A stretch of DNA of 20,662 nucleotides from Neolecta irregularis DAH-3. Lineage: Eukaryota; Ascomycota; Neolectomycetes; Neolectales; Neolectaceae. The stretch spans positions 1 through 20,662 of the forward strand of contig LXFE01003523.1 of NCBI GenBank assembly GCA_001929475.1. Reading direction: 5' to 3'. This document shows positions 11,812-20,169 of this stretch, piece after piece. Within the stretch, counting starts at the first letter, position 1, and each line of letters starts with the position of its first letter. A model generated the notes under the pieces. The model was given only the letters and a program-made list of their open reading frames with translations. It did not search any database and had not been told where the DNA came from. The translations under genes and the position numbers were made by a program.

Positions 11812-12207
11812 TCAATAACCCAACTGTATCTGACGACAGTATGCTGAACAGATGTGTTCCATATCACTTTGAGACAAACTTTGAGGAAGTGGCTGTTGTA
11901 TGTATCCTGGTGACTGCGCTTGCTGGGGTATTGCTTGATACATGGGAGTCTGGCCGTAGGAAGCCGCATATTGCGCTTGTTGATTGGGGTACTGCTCTTG
12001 CCCATAGTGGTTGTTAGGGTATTGTTCTTGTGCATGCTGTAGGTTGGAGTATTGTTGGTTGGAGTAATGGTTGGGGTACTGTTCTTGTCCAGGCTGGACC
12101 GCCGCGTAAGGGTATTGCCCCTGGCCGTAAGAATTTGGGGCATAAGTCGCTATGGCAGAAATGACCGCGGTGGATAGGAGCAGGTATTTCATCCGTGGGA
12201 AGGACAT
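11812..12207 (-). CDS. Small secreted Gln/Tyr/Pro-rich repeat protein
   Basis: Predicted 131-residue intronless protein from the first ATG at 12207; an ATG at 12192 (MKYLLLSTAVISAIATYA) is equally possible. Either start gives a clean signal peptide, with cleavage likely near SYGQ|GQ. The mature part is low-complexity and built on an imperfect unit (G/A)QEQYPN with spacers rich in Gln, Tyr, Asn and Pro: GQEQYPNHYSNQQYSN, AQEQYPNNHYGQEQYPN. The C-terminus departs from the repeat with a short Cys pair (HICSAYC) before the stop. Such composition occurs in fungal cell-wall, adhesive or host-facing secreted proteins; I cannot name a family. A 12-base motif shared with the promoter of terpene synthase 1 lies about 90 bases upstream of the start. 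Confidence 0.7.
   Translation of the reverse strand: MSFPRMKYLLLSTAVISAIATYAPNSYGQGQYPYAAVQPGQEQYPNHYSNQQYSNLQHAQEQYPNNHYGQEQYPNQQAQYAASYGQTPMYQAIPQQAQSPGYIQQPLPQSLSQSDMEHICSAYCRQIQLGY
11940..12100 (-). repeat. Imperfect coding repeat (EQYPN units)
   Basis: Three EQYPN units with variable Gln/Tyr/Asn spacers, seen on the + strand as recurring ggggtactgttcttg-like blocks (about 11984, 12017 and 12073). Short tandem coding repeats like this are prone to gain or loss of units between strains. Confidence 0.6.
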
Positions 12208-12911
12208 ATTTCCCTGACAAAAGATGTTCGAGCGACGAAGAGGCAGCTCTTGGGGTTTTACTAATTTCAAGTGTCACCGGAAAAGTTTCAAGTATAAGAT
12301 AGAGCGCCACTAGTGGATGACGTACGATAGACGGTTTGGATTGGGCGAAGTTTTTCGGCAGGCTCCGGGCCATCTCTCTGCCTTTTTCAGCGGAGAATGG
12401 CGCTGCTCCATGAAAGACTATAGCTGCAAGAAAAGAAGTATATTTCTTGCTATATATGTTGCTCGACGAGAGAAGTCAAAGCAGAGCAGTTGCATTCTCG
12501 CATGCATAAATCGATAAGCTCGTACACGTATCTCCGTTCAGGGATGCTCGCAGTAACCAAATATAGTAAAGAGGAGCGTTGCAGTGTGTAGGTTTGTTTC
12601 AAGCGTAGGCTCTGGAATCTGCTATGCGTTTAACGCGTGTCTCGGGTCAGTGATCACGCTGTTGCCTTGTGAGATATTTGATATTGATTAGCGAAGGTCC
12701 TCCTGACCTGCAAGAATGATATTTCTGTCGATATTCCGGGAATGACCCTTATTAGATGTTGTAAGCTCCATAACAGCTCCTTCATATGCAGTGCTGCAGC
12801 GGATATGAGCAAAAGAAAAATTTCCAGAAAAACTGCACAGAAAGAACGCAGAAGAGCAAGTGATAGATTCCAAAATGACTCCAGCTCTTTACAACCAACG
12901 CTTCCCACTAG
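12208..12911. other. Intergenic region, secreted-protein promoter and alpha-SNAP 3' side
   Basis: About 700 bases with no supported gene. It contains the upstream region of the secreted repeat protein, including GGCGCTCTATCTTATA on the minus strand (12293-12308). The remainder lies upstream of the secreted gene and downstream of the alpha-SNAP stop. Short open frames here have no family-like features. Confidence 0.5.
12297..12308 (-). promoter_or_regulatory. Shared promoter motif GGCGCTCTATCT, secreted-protein gene
   Basis: Minus-strand GGCGCTCTATCT followed at once by TATACTTG, about 90 bases before the 12207 ATG. The same 12 bases occur before terpene synthase 1, also next to a TATA sequence. 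Regulatory meaning is inferred from position and identity only. Confidence 0.35.
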
Positions 12912-14025
12912 CTAGGTAAGGTCGACTTCGCCATCGATATTGTTTTTAATTTTGAGAAGAATCGATGTCTTCCATTTATCAAGCTTGCTCAAAGAATCGT
13001 AATCGAAGAGTATATTGGAAAAGATTTCTTCGTCGCCGCTCTCAATAGCTCCTAGCAGGTCCTGTATGTAAGCATTATAAATAGCTACTTTGAACACTAC
13101 AAGCAACAAACGACATTCTCGGGTGGCCGTGAAGGTTGGATCCAGTTCTTGATATTTCTCCAGAGCGGCATGAGCTGATACGCGATCCTATGGGCGTTAA
13201 CAGAACTATATATATTGCCTATCCGTACGTTGGAAGCCAAGTGGCATAAACCAGCCTTTAGAAAATAATCCTTGGTGCTGTATTTAGTGAGGTTATTATT
13301 AACACTTTCTTTGCCGACTTTCTCAAAATTTTCAATAGCTTTTGGATAATCTTCTTGTGTGGCAGCAAGTTCGGCAACTTTAAGATAGGCTTTATTCGCA
13401 AGACTAGTGGATTGTCAGAAAACATTTAGTCAAAAATAGATAACTCACGCCTCTGCTTGGTCATTGGAAAACCAATTTCCTGCGACTTCATATGACTGCA
13501 CTGCTCGAGACAGGTCATTCAAATCATTCTCGTAAACTTCAGCTGCATTCATTTTATACTGAGCAGCACGACGGAAACCACCTCGTTGGGTAAAGATAAC
13601 GACGGCTTGTTCAAGAACTCGAATGGCATCTAAATCAGGTCAGCTAATTTACATCCTGAAGGGTTGATGGCACCTTCGGGGTCCGTTTTCCGATAACACT
13701 TGAAGGCATCGATAAGGGTATTAGCTGCATCATCTTTCTCGCCCGATTTGAGTTGCATATTCGTCGCTTTCTCTAATGCTTGTCCAGCTTCTCGGCCTGA
13801 ATTTGTGAGGGACGTCTGTCATGCTATGCATACCCAAGTTTGCCAGTCTGAATCCATTCGCGGCATCCTTGTATAACTCGGCAGCATCTTCATACTTATT
13901 TGAACCTCCGCCGAACAGAGACCATCCACCATCAGCGCTCGCAGCCTTTTTATCGGCCTTCAAATCAGTTATTCGACGCCGGACGGGTTAGATACCTTGG
14001 CTAGGAGCTCATGAGGGTTTCCCAT
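12912..14025 (-). CDS. sec17: Alpha-SNAP (Sec17), vesicle-fusion adaptor
   Basis: Cytosolic adaptor that binds assembled SNARE complexes and recruits the NSF/Sec18 ATPase to take them apart after fusion. Exons on the minus strand: 14025-13996, 13957-13834, 13796-13674, 13629-13449, 13403-13229, 13187-13101 and 13061-12912, totalling 870 nt or 289 residues, the usual family size. Diagnostic segments in order: GGGSNKYEDAAELYKDAANG, REAGQALEKA, DDAANTLIDAFKCYRKTDPE, DAIRVLEQAV, GFRRAAQYKMNAAEVYEND, NNNLTKYSTKDYFLKAGLCH, ALEKYQELDPTFTATRE and SKLDKWKTSILLKIKNNI. It is an all-helical TPR-like array ending in the conserved SNARE/NSF-contacting C-terminus (EVDLT). Introns are 37-45 nt. The sixth (13100-13062, 39 nt) is in frame and stop-free, so failing to remove it would add 13 residues absent from the family. 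Its 5' end faces the GatC gene across a short shared promoter. Confidence 0.93.
13062..13100 (-). other. In-frame, stop-free 39-nt intron in alpha-SNAP
   Basis: The segment begins GTAGTG and ends ACATACAG. Read through, it encodes 13 residues (VVFKVAIYNAYIQ) that break the conserved TREC-RLLL-DLLGAIESGDEE region. Removal restores the family spacing, so I call it an intron although the frame stays open across it. Confidence 0.7.
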
Positions 14026-14225
14026 GTTGAGAAGAACTGATGTTGAAGGTCACCTTAAAGGATTCTTGCTCAACATCACTCCTCGATGATCCGTGTGTAT
14101 ATGCGTAAACTTCTATAAGATGTTGTATGTATAGAATATAGAAGATCTATGTATTTATGGATTGCATCTGGTTTTTTCCATATGGCTCAAGATATTACTA
14201 CCCAAAACAACTCTCGAACTCTTCG
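14026..14225. promoter_or_regulatory. Divergent promoter between alpha-SNAP and GatC genes
   Basis: About 200 bases separate the alpha-SNAP ATG (14025, -) and the preferred GatC ATG (14226, +). An AT-rich stretch at 14110-14160 carries TATA-like sequence. If GatC starts at 14157 instead, the shared promoter shrinks to about 130 bases. Confidence 0.5.
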
Positions 14226-14648
14226 ATGCTTCGGTCGCCCTTTCATACGTCTCGTCGATTTAATTCAATTATGGGAACACCTTTGTGGTCCGTAAAATCC
14301 CTTCTACCACCGCATGGCGGGCATCCAGTAGTCCAGAAAGACGAACTTCTCAACGTCCTCAAACTTTCAGCATTACCTCTTCCGAAATCTCCTGAGCACG
14401 ACTTAAAACTACTCCAGGACCTGTCAAATCAGCTTCATTTCGTAAGACATATTCAAAGCGTGGACACTGAAGACGTGGAACCGCTAGTCTGTGTGCGAGA
14501 TGAGGATCAAAAGTCTGTTGATTACGACGAGGCTATGGGACAGCTGGATTTGCCTATCGAAGCACAACACTGGGAAATTTTGAAGCTATCGAAGAGAAAG
14601 AATGGGCGTTTTTTGATGGTTGAGGGTGGGCTAGGTGACCAAAAGTGA
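14226..14648 (+). CDS. gta3: Mitochondrial Glu-tRNA(Gln) amidotransferase subunit C-like (Gta3)
   Basis: Likely GatC subunit of the mitochondrial GatCAB amidotransferase, which converts misacylated Glu-tRNA(Gln) to Gln-tRNA(Gln). The preferred ATG at 14226 gives 140 residues starting MLRSPFHTSRRFNS, an Arg/Ser-rich acid-free leader typical of a matrix-targeting presequence. An in-frame ATG at 14157 adds 23 aromatic-rich residues that fit a presequence less well. The GatC core is KDELLNVLKLSALPLPKSPE, then LLQDLSNQLHFVRHIQSVDT and VEPLVCVRDED, matching the bacterial pattern of leucine-rich helices followed by V(D)T-(x)n-VEP. A C-terminal extension (AQHWEILKLSKRKNGRFLMV) is usual in fungal homologues. 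It is intronless in this model. It is divergent from alpha-SNAP. GatA and GatB are not in the window. Confidence 0.82.
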   Translation: MLRSPFHTSRRFNSIMGTPLWSVKSLLPPHGGHPVVQKDELLNVLKLSALPLPKSPEHDLKLLQDLSNQLHFVRHIQSVDTEDVEPLVCVRDEDQKSVDYDEAMGQLDLPIEAQHWEILKLSKRKNGRFLMVEGGLGDQK

Positions 14649-15380
14649 GGATACAGGAGTATCGCTCAATAGGTGCAAACAGATTTCTAAATACATGCTC
14701 TCTGTCTGGGAAATCATAGGCCCGAAACCCCTTTTCTATTGATGTAAGTTCCTAAGAACTGTGAGGTTGGCAGCAATCTCTTTCAGAAGTCCGATTTGCT
14801 CATTCTCGTCGGCATCGTTTTATCTTCAGCTTACTTTCCTACGAAGTTCGAATTTCTTTTGCCTACAAACCTCCTTCGTTTTTGCCATGTTTGGTCATTG
14901 CTTTTCGGGAAATTTCTAATAATACTTACACATTTCGAATCTAACTTTCACAACGGATGCTTCAGTACTGATCTCTTGCGCTAGTCAGAAAAAAAGTGTT
15001 GGTACTCGGAACAAATATAATAGAGAGAATTTCTCAAACAGCAGGTCGAAAATCAGTGAAAGGAATTTACCACTCGCTACAAAAACATTGGCGATTCGTA
15101 ATTCCGATAAAAGATACTAGAACGCGGGAAATCACTTTAATTTTTGTCAATTCGTTAATATGACGACCAGCTGGACACTGGGATTGCTTGACAGGGCAAA
15201 ATTCTCCAAGGCGTGTAATTCCATTGGAGATTACATTTAGTTGCCAACCAACTTCAGTAGAAATATATGGATCGTGTAGAATAAAATAATTCAGAATGCT
15301 TCAGTAATTGCGAATGTCTTTCAGATTTAGTTTCGACAGTTAAACAGATTCAGTGACTATGAACGATTATGGAAGCTTAA
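14649..15380. other. AT-rich intergenic region without a recognisable gene
   Basis: About 730 bases between the GatC stop and an LTR-like relic. Open frames are short and show no family signature. I see no tRNA-like structure. It probably contains the GatC 3' UTR and then non-coding, possibly repeat-derived sequence. Confidence 0.45.
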
Positions 15381-15554
15381 TGTAAGGGTATACCCGGATA
15401 TTACCTGGATATACCCATACCAATAAAGTAGGTGGCGGATAAAGAAATAAGAGACATTGGATAGAATGTATATAAAGGCTATTCTCACACCCCTACAAGA
15501 TTAGATTAAGGAAATATAACCTGATCTTATTGTACTCGAGCTCCAACACTTACA
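15381..15554 (+). mobile_element. Putative solo LTR relic A (TGTAAGG...TTACA)
   Basis: A 174-base segment starts TGTAAGGGTATACCCGG and ends CAACACTTACA, the TGT...ACA termini typical of short copia-type LTRs. Near the 5' end is the perfect palindrome GGGTATACCC (15386-15395). A TATA-like GTATATAAAGG lies near 15470, where an LTR promoter would be. The flanks are CTTAA before and CTTAG after, four of five bases matching, like a decayed 5-bp target duplication. No gag or pol sequence is nearby. Confidence 0.5.
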
Positions 15555-15689
15555 CTTAGGGAGTAACAACATATTTGATCATGCATGTTGCATGGAATAT
15601 AAATATCAAGCTGATTTAGCATTATAACCCTCCTTTTCCTACGAACACCTAGAATATTCTTCAGACAACCGATTACGCTTGAGATCGCT

Positions 15690-16853
15690 CTAAGCTTTTT
15701 CCAGTAGTTTGAATTGCTCTCTAACATCCCAAAAAGGTGACGAGGGAGTACAATATCGCCTCGACGTTCGAGAAAATATACCGCAACCTTGGATCATCTT
15801 CTTTAAGGACAGAATTGCGATTTTCTTCCATTCTTCTTGGGTTTCAACTTGGTGGCCAATTTCCTCGATTTCGGCCGCAGCATTGTTAAGCAGACTTATA
15901 GCGTACTCTAAACTCTCGTTCAATGTGCAACGGTTCTTGTGCATATGGAGTTTGACGAGATTCATGCTATTGGAATTGAACTCTTTTTCAAACGAGAATA
16001 TATCATTAGAAAATGAGATGAAGCGGTTTCCGAGGAGCCGAGCACGAGAAATCTCTGGAGAATCGTCCAAGTTGAAGTCATAAACAATTGCCATAAGTTC
16101 CTGGCAAGGATAAACACCGCTGGTTTCCATACGCAGGTCAATGTAGTCGGCAATACTGATTGAAGAATTTTGACGAATCATGTTAGTTTCAATCATACTT
16201 GCTTCAGCATAACTTTTGTAAGTTTTTCCGAAATGTTCAACCCAGGCTTCGTCGCGATGAAGGAGTAACCGATCTCTTACAGCAAGAGCATATTTCTGAA
16301 CCTCGGGCCAACGTAAATTCCGCTTTGCAGGAAGCTCTTTCATAAACGTCGTCGCCACACATGAGACAAGAGAGGAGGCTTCTTCCGAAGTCAATAGATG
16401 TTCATCGTCCAGTTTATCATCAACAAACCAAAGTAAATTGAGGAATGATAAAGCAGAAATCATAGTTTGTACTGAAGCTTGAGGATAGAAGAGAAGCGCT
16501 GCGGGGCAAAAAGCTTGAAAGGCTGCAACAGACCTTTTGTCATTCAGGTCGAGAATGCCGGCTGTGGTTGCCATCTCACGAACAGCACCAATGACTTCCT
16601 TGTCGAAAGAGGCTTCCCGTTTGTATATGCAGTCGTCGAAAAATTTGTCGTGGATGGTGGATAGGAAGGTGAGGGGAGCTCTGCGGGATCCATTCCAACG
16701 AGGTTTCGTTATGTGTATCTTTTCTAAAACCTGTCTACCGTCGATATCTTTGATATAATAATCATCGTATTGCTGACGGTGATTAACAAATATCCGAGCG
16801 AAAACCGAGAGTATTGTACTGAAGGTATACTGCAAAAAAGACCAGTTGAACAT
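15690..16853 (-). CDS. Class I terpene synthase 1 (sesquiterpene-cyclase-like)
   Basis: A 387-residue intronless class I terpene cyclase, which would ionise a prenyl diphosphate (probably farnesyl) with Mg2+ and cyclise it. Product not predictable. All catalytic motifs are present: aspartate-rich DDKLD (145-149), diphosphate-sensor Arg241 in LRMETSG, the NSE triad in NDIFSFEKE (Asn283, Ser287, Glu291), and the C-terminal RY pair (Arg366-Tyr367). Length suits a microbial or fungal single-domain cyclase. Residues 5-24 form a hydrophobic stretch (SFLQYTFSTILSVFARIF) that could be a membrane anchor, unusual for these soluble enzymes; a later start is possible but there is no Met before the conserved region. 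It is closely related to the downstream-coordinate paralogue, collinear motif for motif. No P450 or other tailoring gene is visible in the window. A TATAAA lies 35-40 bases before the ATG. Confidence 0.88.
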   Translation of the reverse strand: MFNWSFLQYTFSTILSVFARIFVNHRQQYDDYYIKDIDGRQVLEKIHITKPRWNGSRRAPLTFLSTIHDKFFDDCIYKREASFDKEVIGAVREMATTAGILDLNDKRSVAAFQAFCPAALLFYPQASVQTMISALSFLNLLWFVDDKLDDEHLLTSEEASSLVSCVATTFMKELPAKRNLRWPEVQKYALAVRDRLLLHRDEAWVEHFGKTYKSYAEASMIETNMIRQNSSISIADYIDLRMETSGVYPCQELMAIVYDFNLDDSPEISRARLLGNRFISFSNDIFSFEKEFNSNSMNLVKLHMHKNRCTLNESLEYAISLLNNAAAEIEEIGHQVETQEEWKKIAILSLKKMIQGCGIFSRTSRRYCTPSSPFWDVREQFKLLEKA

Positions 16854-16887
16854 ATCTCCTTTGACAATTCTTAGCGATCATCATGCC

Positions 16888-16906
16888 TTTATAGAGATAG
16901 AGCGCC
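16888..16906 (-). promoter_or_regulatory. TATA box plus shared GGCGCTCTATCT motif, terpene synthase 1
   Basis: On the minus strand, GGCGCTCTATCT (16906-16895) is followed directly by CTATAAA (TATAAA at 16893-16888), 35 bases before the ATG at 16853. The 12-mer is identical to one before the secreted repeat-protein gene and nearly matches AGATCGAGCGTC (+ strand, 19225-19236) upstream of terpene synthase 2. Confidence 0.45.
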
Positions 16907-17921
16907 CGCCGGCGATACGGCTGTGGATCAAATTTATGACGCCATAGAGTTCAATTTTCACAGTGGCCTCCGGGTGACATCTGGGAAGCCTTGCCGTAAG
17001 GGCTTGAGATGTGGCATATTATCGCAACTGCCCAGCTGCCTCGCCAGGGGCAAAAGGACTCCGATTAGAGAACTACACGATCCTTGTAACTTTAGCGCTC
17101 GTGACGGAGAGCTTCCGAACTATGGGATTTCAATGGGGTGCTTTCCGCTATGAATGATATATTGAACCTCTGGTCCGATATGCAAAAGTATAGAATTGTG
17201 AACATGATTATGATTATGATGTATCAGTATCCACTGTGATGCCATCTGGCCGTAGTCAATACGACAAAACATTGCACTTGATGTGCATTGTAAGGGAGAT
17301 TGGCAACATGTGTACGTTGATTCGACGCCAAGCTCTAAGCATTCCTATCGGTCTGCGGAGATAGTAATTTTTAGCGTAAATGCGATCTAAAGCAGTTCTT
17401 GATTTGGAGAAATATCGGTTGCCGAAGATATTTGTCCGATTTCAGAAGGCTTTCAAAATTGCCCTGCCATGTTTTCAAATCGTATTCGCTTATTGTATTA
17501 AATACAAAGAACGAACATCTAGTGGAGAAACGAAATGATTGAAAGAGCACTGCCAAGAGCGACGTCGTGCATAGAGGGAACCCCCTTAAGCCGCTTAGCC
17601 GACACAATTTATTGTCTTCAGGTTGACGACGCATGTGACTTAAAACATGAATCAGGGCGCTGTTGTTAAAAAAATTAAAGTTTTCCAGACAAATAAAATC
17701 AGAAAAAGATTCTAGATAATAAAAAGAGCGTCTAAATTAATGATAATATACAAAATCTCACAATCATTACATATCTCATATCATACCATAAATACTGCTA
17801 TATAGGAAAAGAAGACCTATCAATCGGATGAATTCCAAACATCAAGCTTTTTTAAAAAAGCTCAACGAAGACTGATTGTGAAACGTGACAACTTCACAAT
17901 TCCTTCCCAACCTTCTGAAAT
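16907..17921. other. Intergenic region between the two terpene synthases
   Basis: About 1 kb between the terpene synthase 1 promoter and the terpene synthase 2 stop. The right part (17640-17880) is very AT-rich. An 87-codon minus-strand frame (17634-17371) with a hydrophobic middle has no family features and is not called. No RNA gene recognised. Confidence 0.45.
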
Positions 17922-19094
17922 CTATGATAGCCTTTGCGAAATTTTGAGATATTGTTCTCTTAAATCAATAAATGGTGAAGAAGGACGACAATATCGTTTC
18001 GAATTTCGGGAGAAGATCGCGTTTCCTTGAATCATAAATTTCAGGCCAATCAGACAATCTTCGCTAAAATCTGAAGTACCTCGTACTTTTTTTTCGATTG
18101 AAAGTAGCTCCGCTATGTCTTTATTCAAAAGCTCAACGCAATATTCCAACGTCTGATCGAGCGTTGTTTTGTAGTGATGCATGATAAGTTTGACCAAATT
18201 CATGCTATTGGAATTAAATTCCTTTTCGAACGAAAATATATCATTTGAGAATGATATTATTCGATTATTGAGATGTCTTGCGCGCTTAGCCAAGGGTGTA
18301 TCAGGCATGTCGAAACCATAAATCATTGCCAAAAGCTCCTGGCAAGGGTAAACCGCACTTGTCAACATGCGAAGGTCTTGATACTGATCGACATTTATCT
18401 TCTTTCGTTGACGATTCATATTTGTTTCTTTTAAACTCGCGAAGGCATAATTGCGATAACTTTGTCCAAATCTAGCCACCCACTCGGCACTCATATGCAT
18501 TAATAGACGACCTCGAACAGCTAATGCGTATGACTCTATTTTTGGCCAATTGGTGCACGGGTTCGAAGGTCTGGCCTGGAAAATGAATGTATTTGCGACA
18601 CATGACACAAGTGAAACGGCTTCCCCCGTTGTCAAGAAGTATTTATCGTCTAGTATATCGTCCACAAACCAGAGGAGATTGATGAACGAGAGTGCCGATA
18701 CCATCTTATCGGCAGACGCATTTGGATAGAAAAGTAATCCAGCGGGACAGAATGCTTTGAAAGCAGCTACCTGACGAGAGTTTTCCAAATCGAGAATGCC
18801 TGAATTAACCGCGATGTTTCTGACTTGTGAAATAACTTGGTCGTCGTAAGCCTGAGTCCTATCAAACAACGAATCTGCGAAAAACGAGTCGTTGATATCC
18901 TTGAAAAATGTCAAGGGCGGGCGGATTGGGACACTCCGCGAAGTATCCATGTGTCGTACCGATTCGACAGCCTTGAGGACGGCTTTCCCGTCGACAATCG
19001 ATATAACATAATCTCGATATTCCAATGACTTTCTGGGGAGCGAATGTCTAGATTTATTGTAAGGTCTGGCAATTTTTGATTGTGGAAATAGCAT
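17922..19094 (-). CDS. Class I terpene synthase 2 (paralogue of terpene synthase 1)
   Basis: A 390-residue intronless class I terpene cyclase with a full motif set: DDILD (145-149), sensor Arg242 in LRMLTSA, NSE triad in NDIFSFEKE (Asn284, Ser288, Glu292), and the RY pair Arg367-Tyr368. It aligns with terpene synthase 1 nearly end to end. Both share FSNDIFSFEKEFNSNSMNLV exactly and keep AAF-AFCPA-LLFYP and LLWFVDD blocks. Differences cluster at the N-terminus, in the loop after the DDxxD helix, and near the C-terminus, so the products may differ. Unlike its paralogue, its N-terminus (MLFPQSKIARPYNKSRHSLP) is polar and basic. The start is the first in-frame ATG; a 5' exon from an ATG at 19144 was considered but splicing does not keep frame. 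Both copies lie head to tail on the minus strand, so tandem duplication is the simple explanation. Confidence 0.88.
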   Translation of the reverse strand: MLFPQSKIARPYNKSRHSLPRKSLEYRDYVISIVDGKAVLKAVESVRHMDTSRSVPIRPPLTFFKDINDSFFADSLFDRTQAYDDQVISQVRNIAVNSGILDLENSRQVAAFKAFCPAGLLFYPNASADKMVSALSFINLLWFVDDILDDKYFLTTGEAVSLVSCVANTFIFQARPSNPCTNWPKIESYALAVRGRLLMHMSAEWVARFGQSYRNYAFASLKETNMNRQRKKINVDQYQDLRMLTSAVYPCQELLAMIYGFDMPDTPLAKRARHLNNRIISFSNDIFSFEKEFNSNSMNLVKLIMHHYKTTLDQTLEYCVELLNKDIAELLSIEKKVRGTSDFSEDCLIGLKFMIQGNAIFSRNSKRYCRPSSPFIDLREQYLKISQRLS

Positions 19095-20169
19095 ACCAGT
19101 ACCTGGTTCTTTGGGGAGCCGTTGAGTTGCCTTTTTAAAACCATGTCTAAGGGGCTACGGAGCTTGCACTGACAATCATCATTAAGTGATCCGGCCCATA
19201 GATCAAATGAATCAAGTAAGCAAAAGATCGAGCGTCCAGGATGCTGGTCATAATTGCTAGAGATTCAAGCATTCTACTGAGTTGCTAAATCAAATTTGAA
19301 GGAGGAGCGAGGCAGGATTTAGGTAAGAGATACAAAAATTAGAAGAGTGATTCTTGCTATCTAAAAGGCTGTGACTCAAGCCCATCTGTATCGAGAAAAA
19401 AAGAAAAGGTCCATCACCTTTTCGCCTCGGAAGGTGGCTGGACAAAGAAATGCAAAACACAGAAGCGATCTAGTAAAGGAAGAACATGGAAGGTTGACAT
19501 GTGGTTAATAATCGCCATCGGATGACAAAATAGGCCCAAGAAAGTACAAAAATTAAACAAAATTTGCAGAACAAGGCCGTTTATCAAAATTTCCAGGGAG
19601 CAATCGTATTAGAGGTTGTTTAGCGGAGTTTTTGAGTACTGTCTAACTAGTCAGAGAATGACTGAACGAGCCTCTGCAATTCTCGTATTTTTAAAAATCG
19701 TACAAAGGCAAAGCAAAGTTTTTTCCACTGCCATTTCTTCAAGTTCCAAGTGGACCCTTTCGTATAATTTCAAAAAGAGAAATTTGAATGATTACACATG
19801 GTGATATCGAATTGTAATTTTGAGTGGTAGGTTATTCATACCAGACCACTAATTATGCGTGGACTGTTGGATCCTGATTCATGTTTAAACAGCTCTAAAG
19901 GATAATGCCGTTGGGGTACCGAATTTTTATTATTAAATTTATTATTTTGTCCGTTGGATATTCACATGGACTGTTTGTCGATCTAAGGGGACAAGAGAAA
20001 GTTGTTGAGACTACTTTGTCTTTACAAAAAAGGCCCTGTAATGATGTTCTGCAAACATGGCATGTTCTGGTTCATTCAATCAATGGGACGGCAGTGAAAT
20101 AGAAAAAAAGATTAAAGGAAGGGGTAAGGAGGCTAGGGGAGGAGCTAGTAAGGAGGAATGGAAGCTAGT
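19095..20169. other. Intergenic region upstream of terpene synthase 2
   Basis: About 1.1 kb without a supported gene. It contains the terpene synthase 2 promoter, including a near-copy of the shared motif at 19225-19236. A short hairpin-capable sequence AAAAGGT-ccatc-ACCTTTT lies near 19404. Open frames at 19616-19804 and 19905-20102 (+) are short and featureless. Confidence 0.45.

Noticed and set aside
12654-12908. 84-codon minus-strand frame with Leu/Ala-rich segment downstream of alpha-SNAP
   Set aside because: Starts a few bases after the alpha-SNAP stop, overlaps another equally open frame, and has no recognisable domain.
14796-14984. 62-codon plus-strand frame with hydrophobic start
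   Set aside because: Short, AT-rich, no downstream splice partner or family signature.
17371-17634. 87-codon minus-strand frame with a hydrophobic middle, possible small secreted protein
   Set aside because: Hydrophobic run is not near the N-terminus as a signal peptide should be; no repeats, Cys pattern or family motif; lies in AT-rich intergenic DNA.
19095-19144. Upstream exon for terpene synthase 2 (ATG at 19144 with a 37-nt GTACTG...TTGCCAG intron)
   Set aside because: Splice signals look tempting, but the joined frame hits a stop at once; it cannot feed the synthase frame. No clear branch site.
19404-19425. Hairpin AAAAGGT-ccatc-ACCTTTT as a terminator or RNA gene
   Set aside because: Isolated 7-bp stem with no neighbouring structure or gene end; likely chance in AT-rich DNA.
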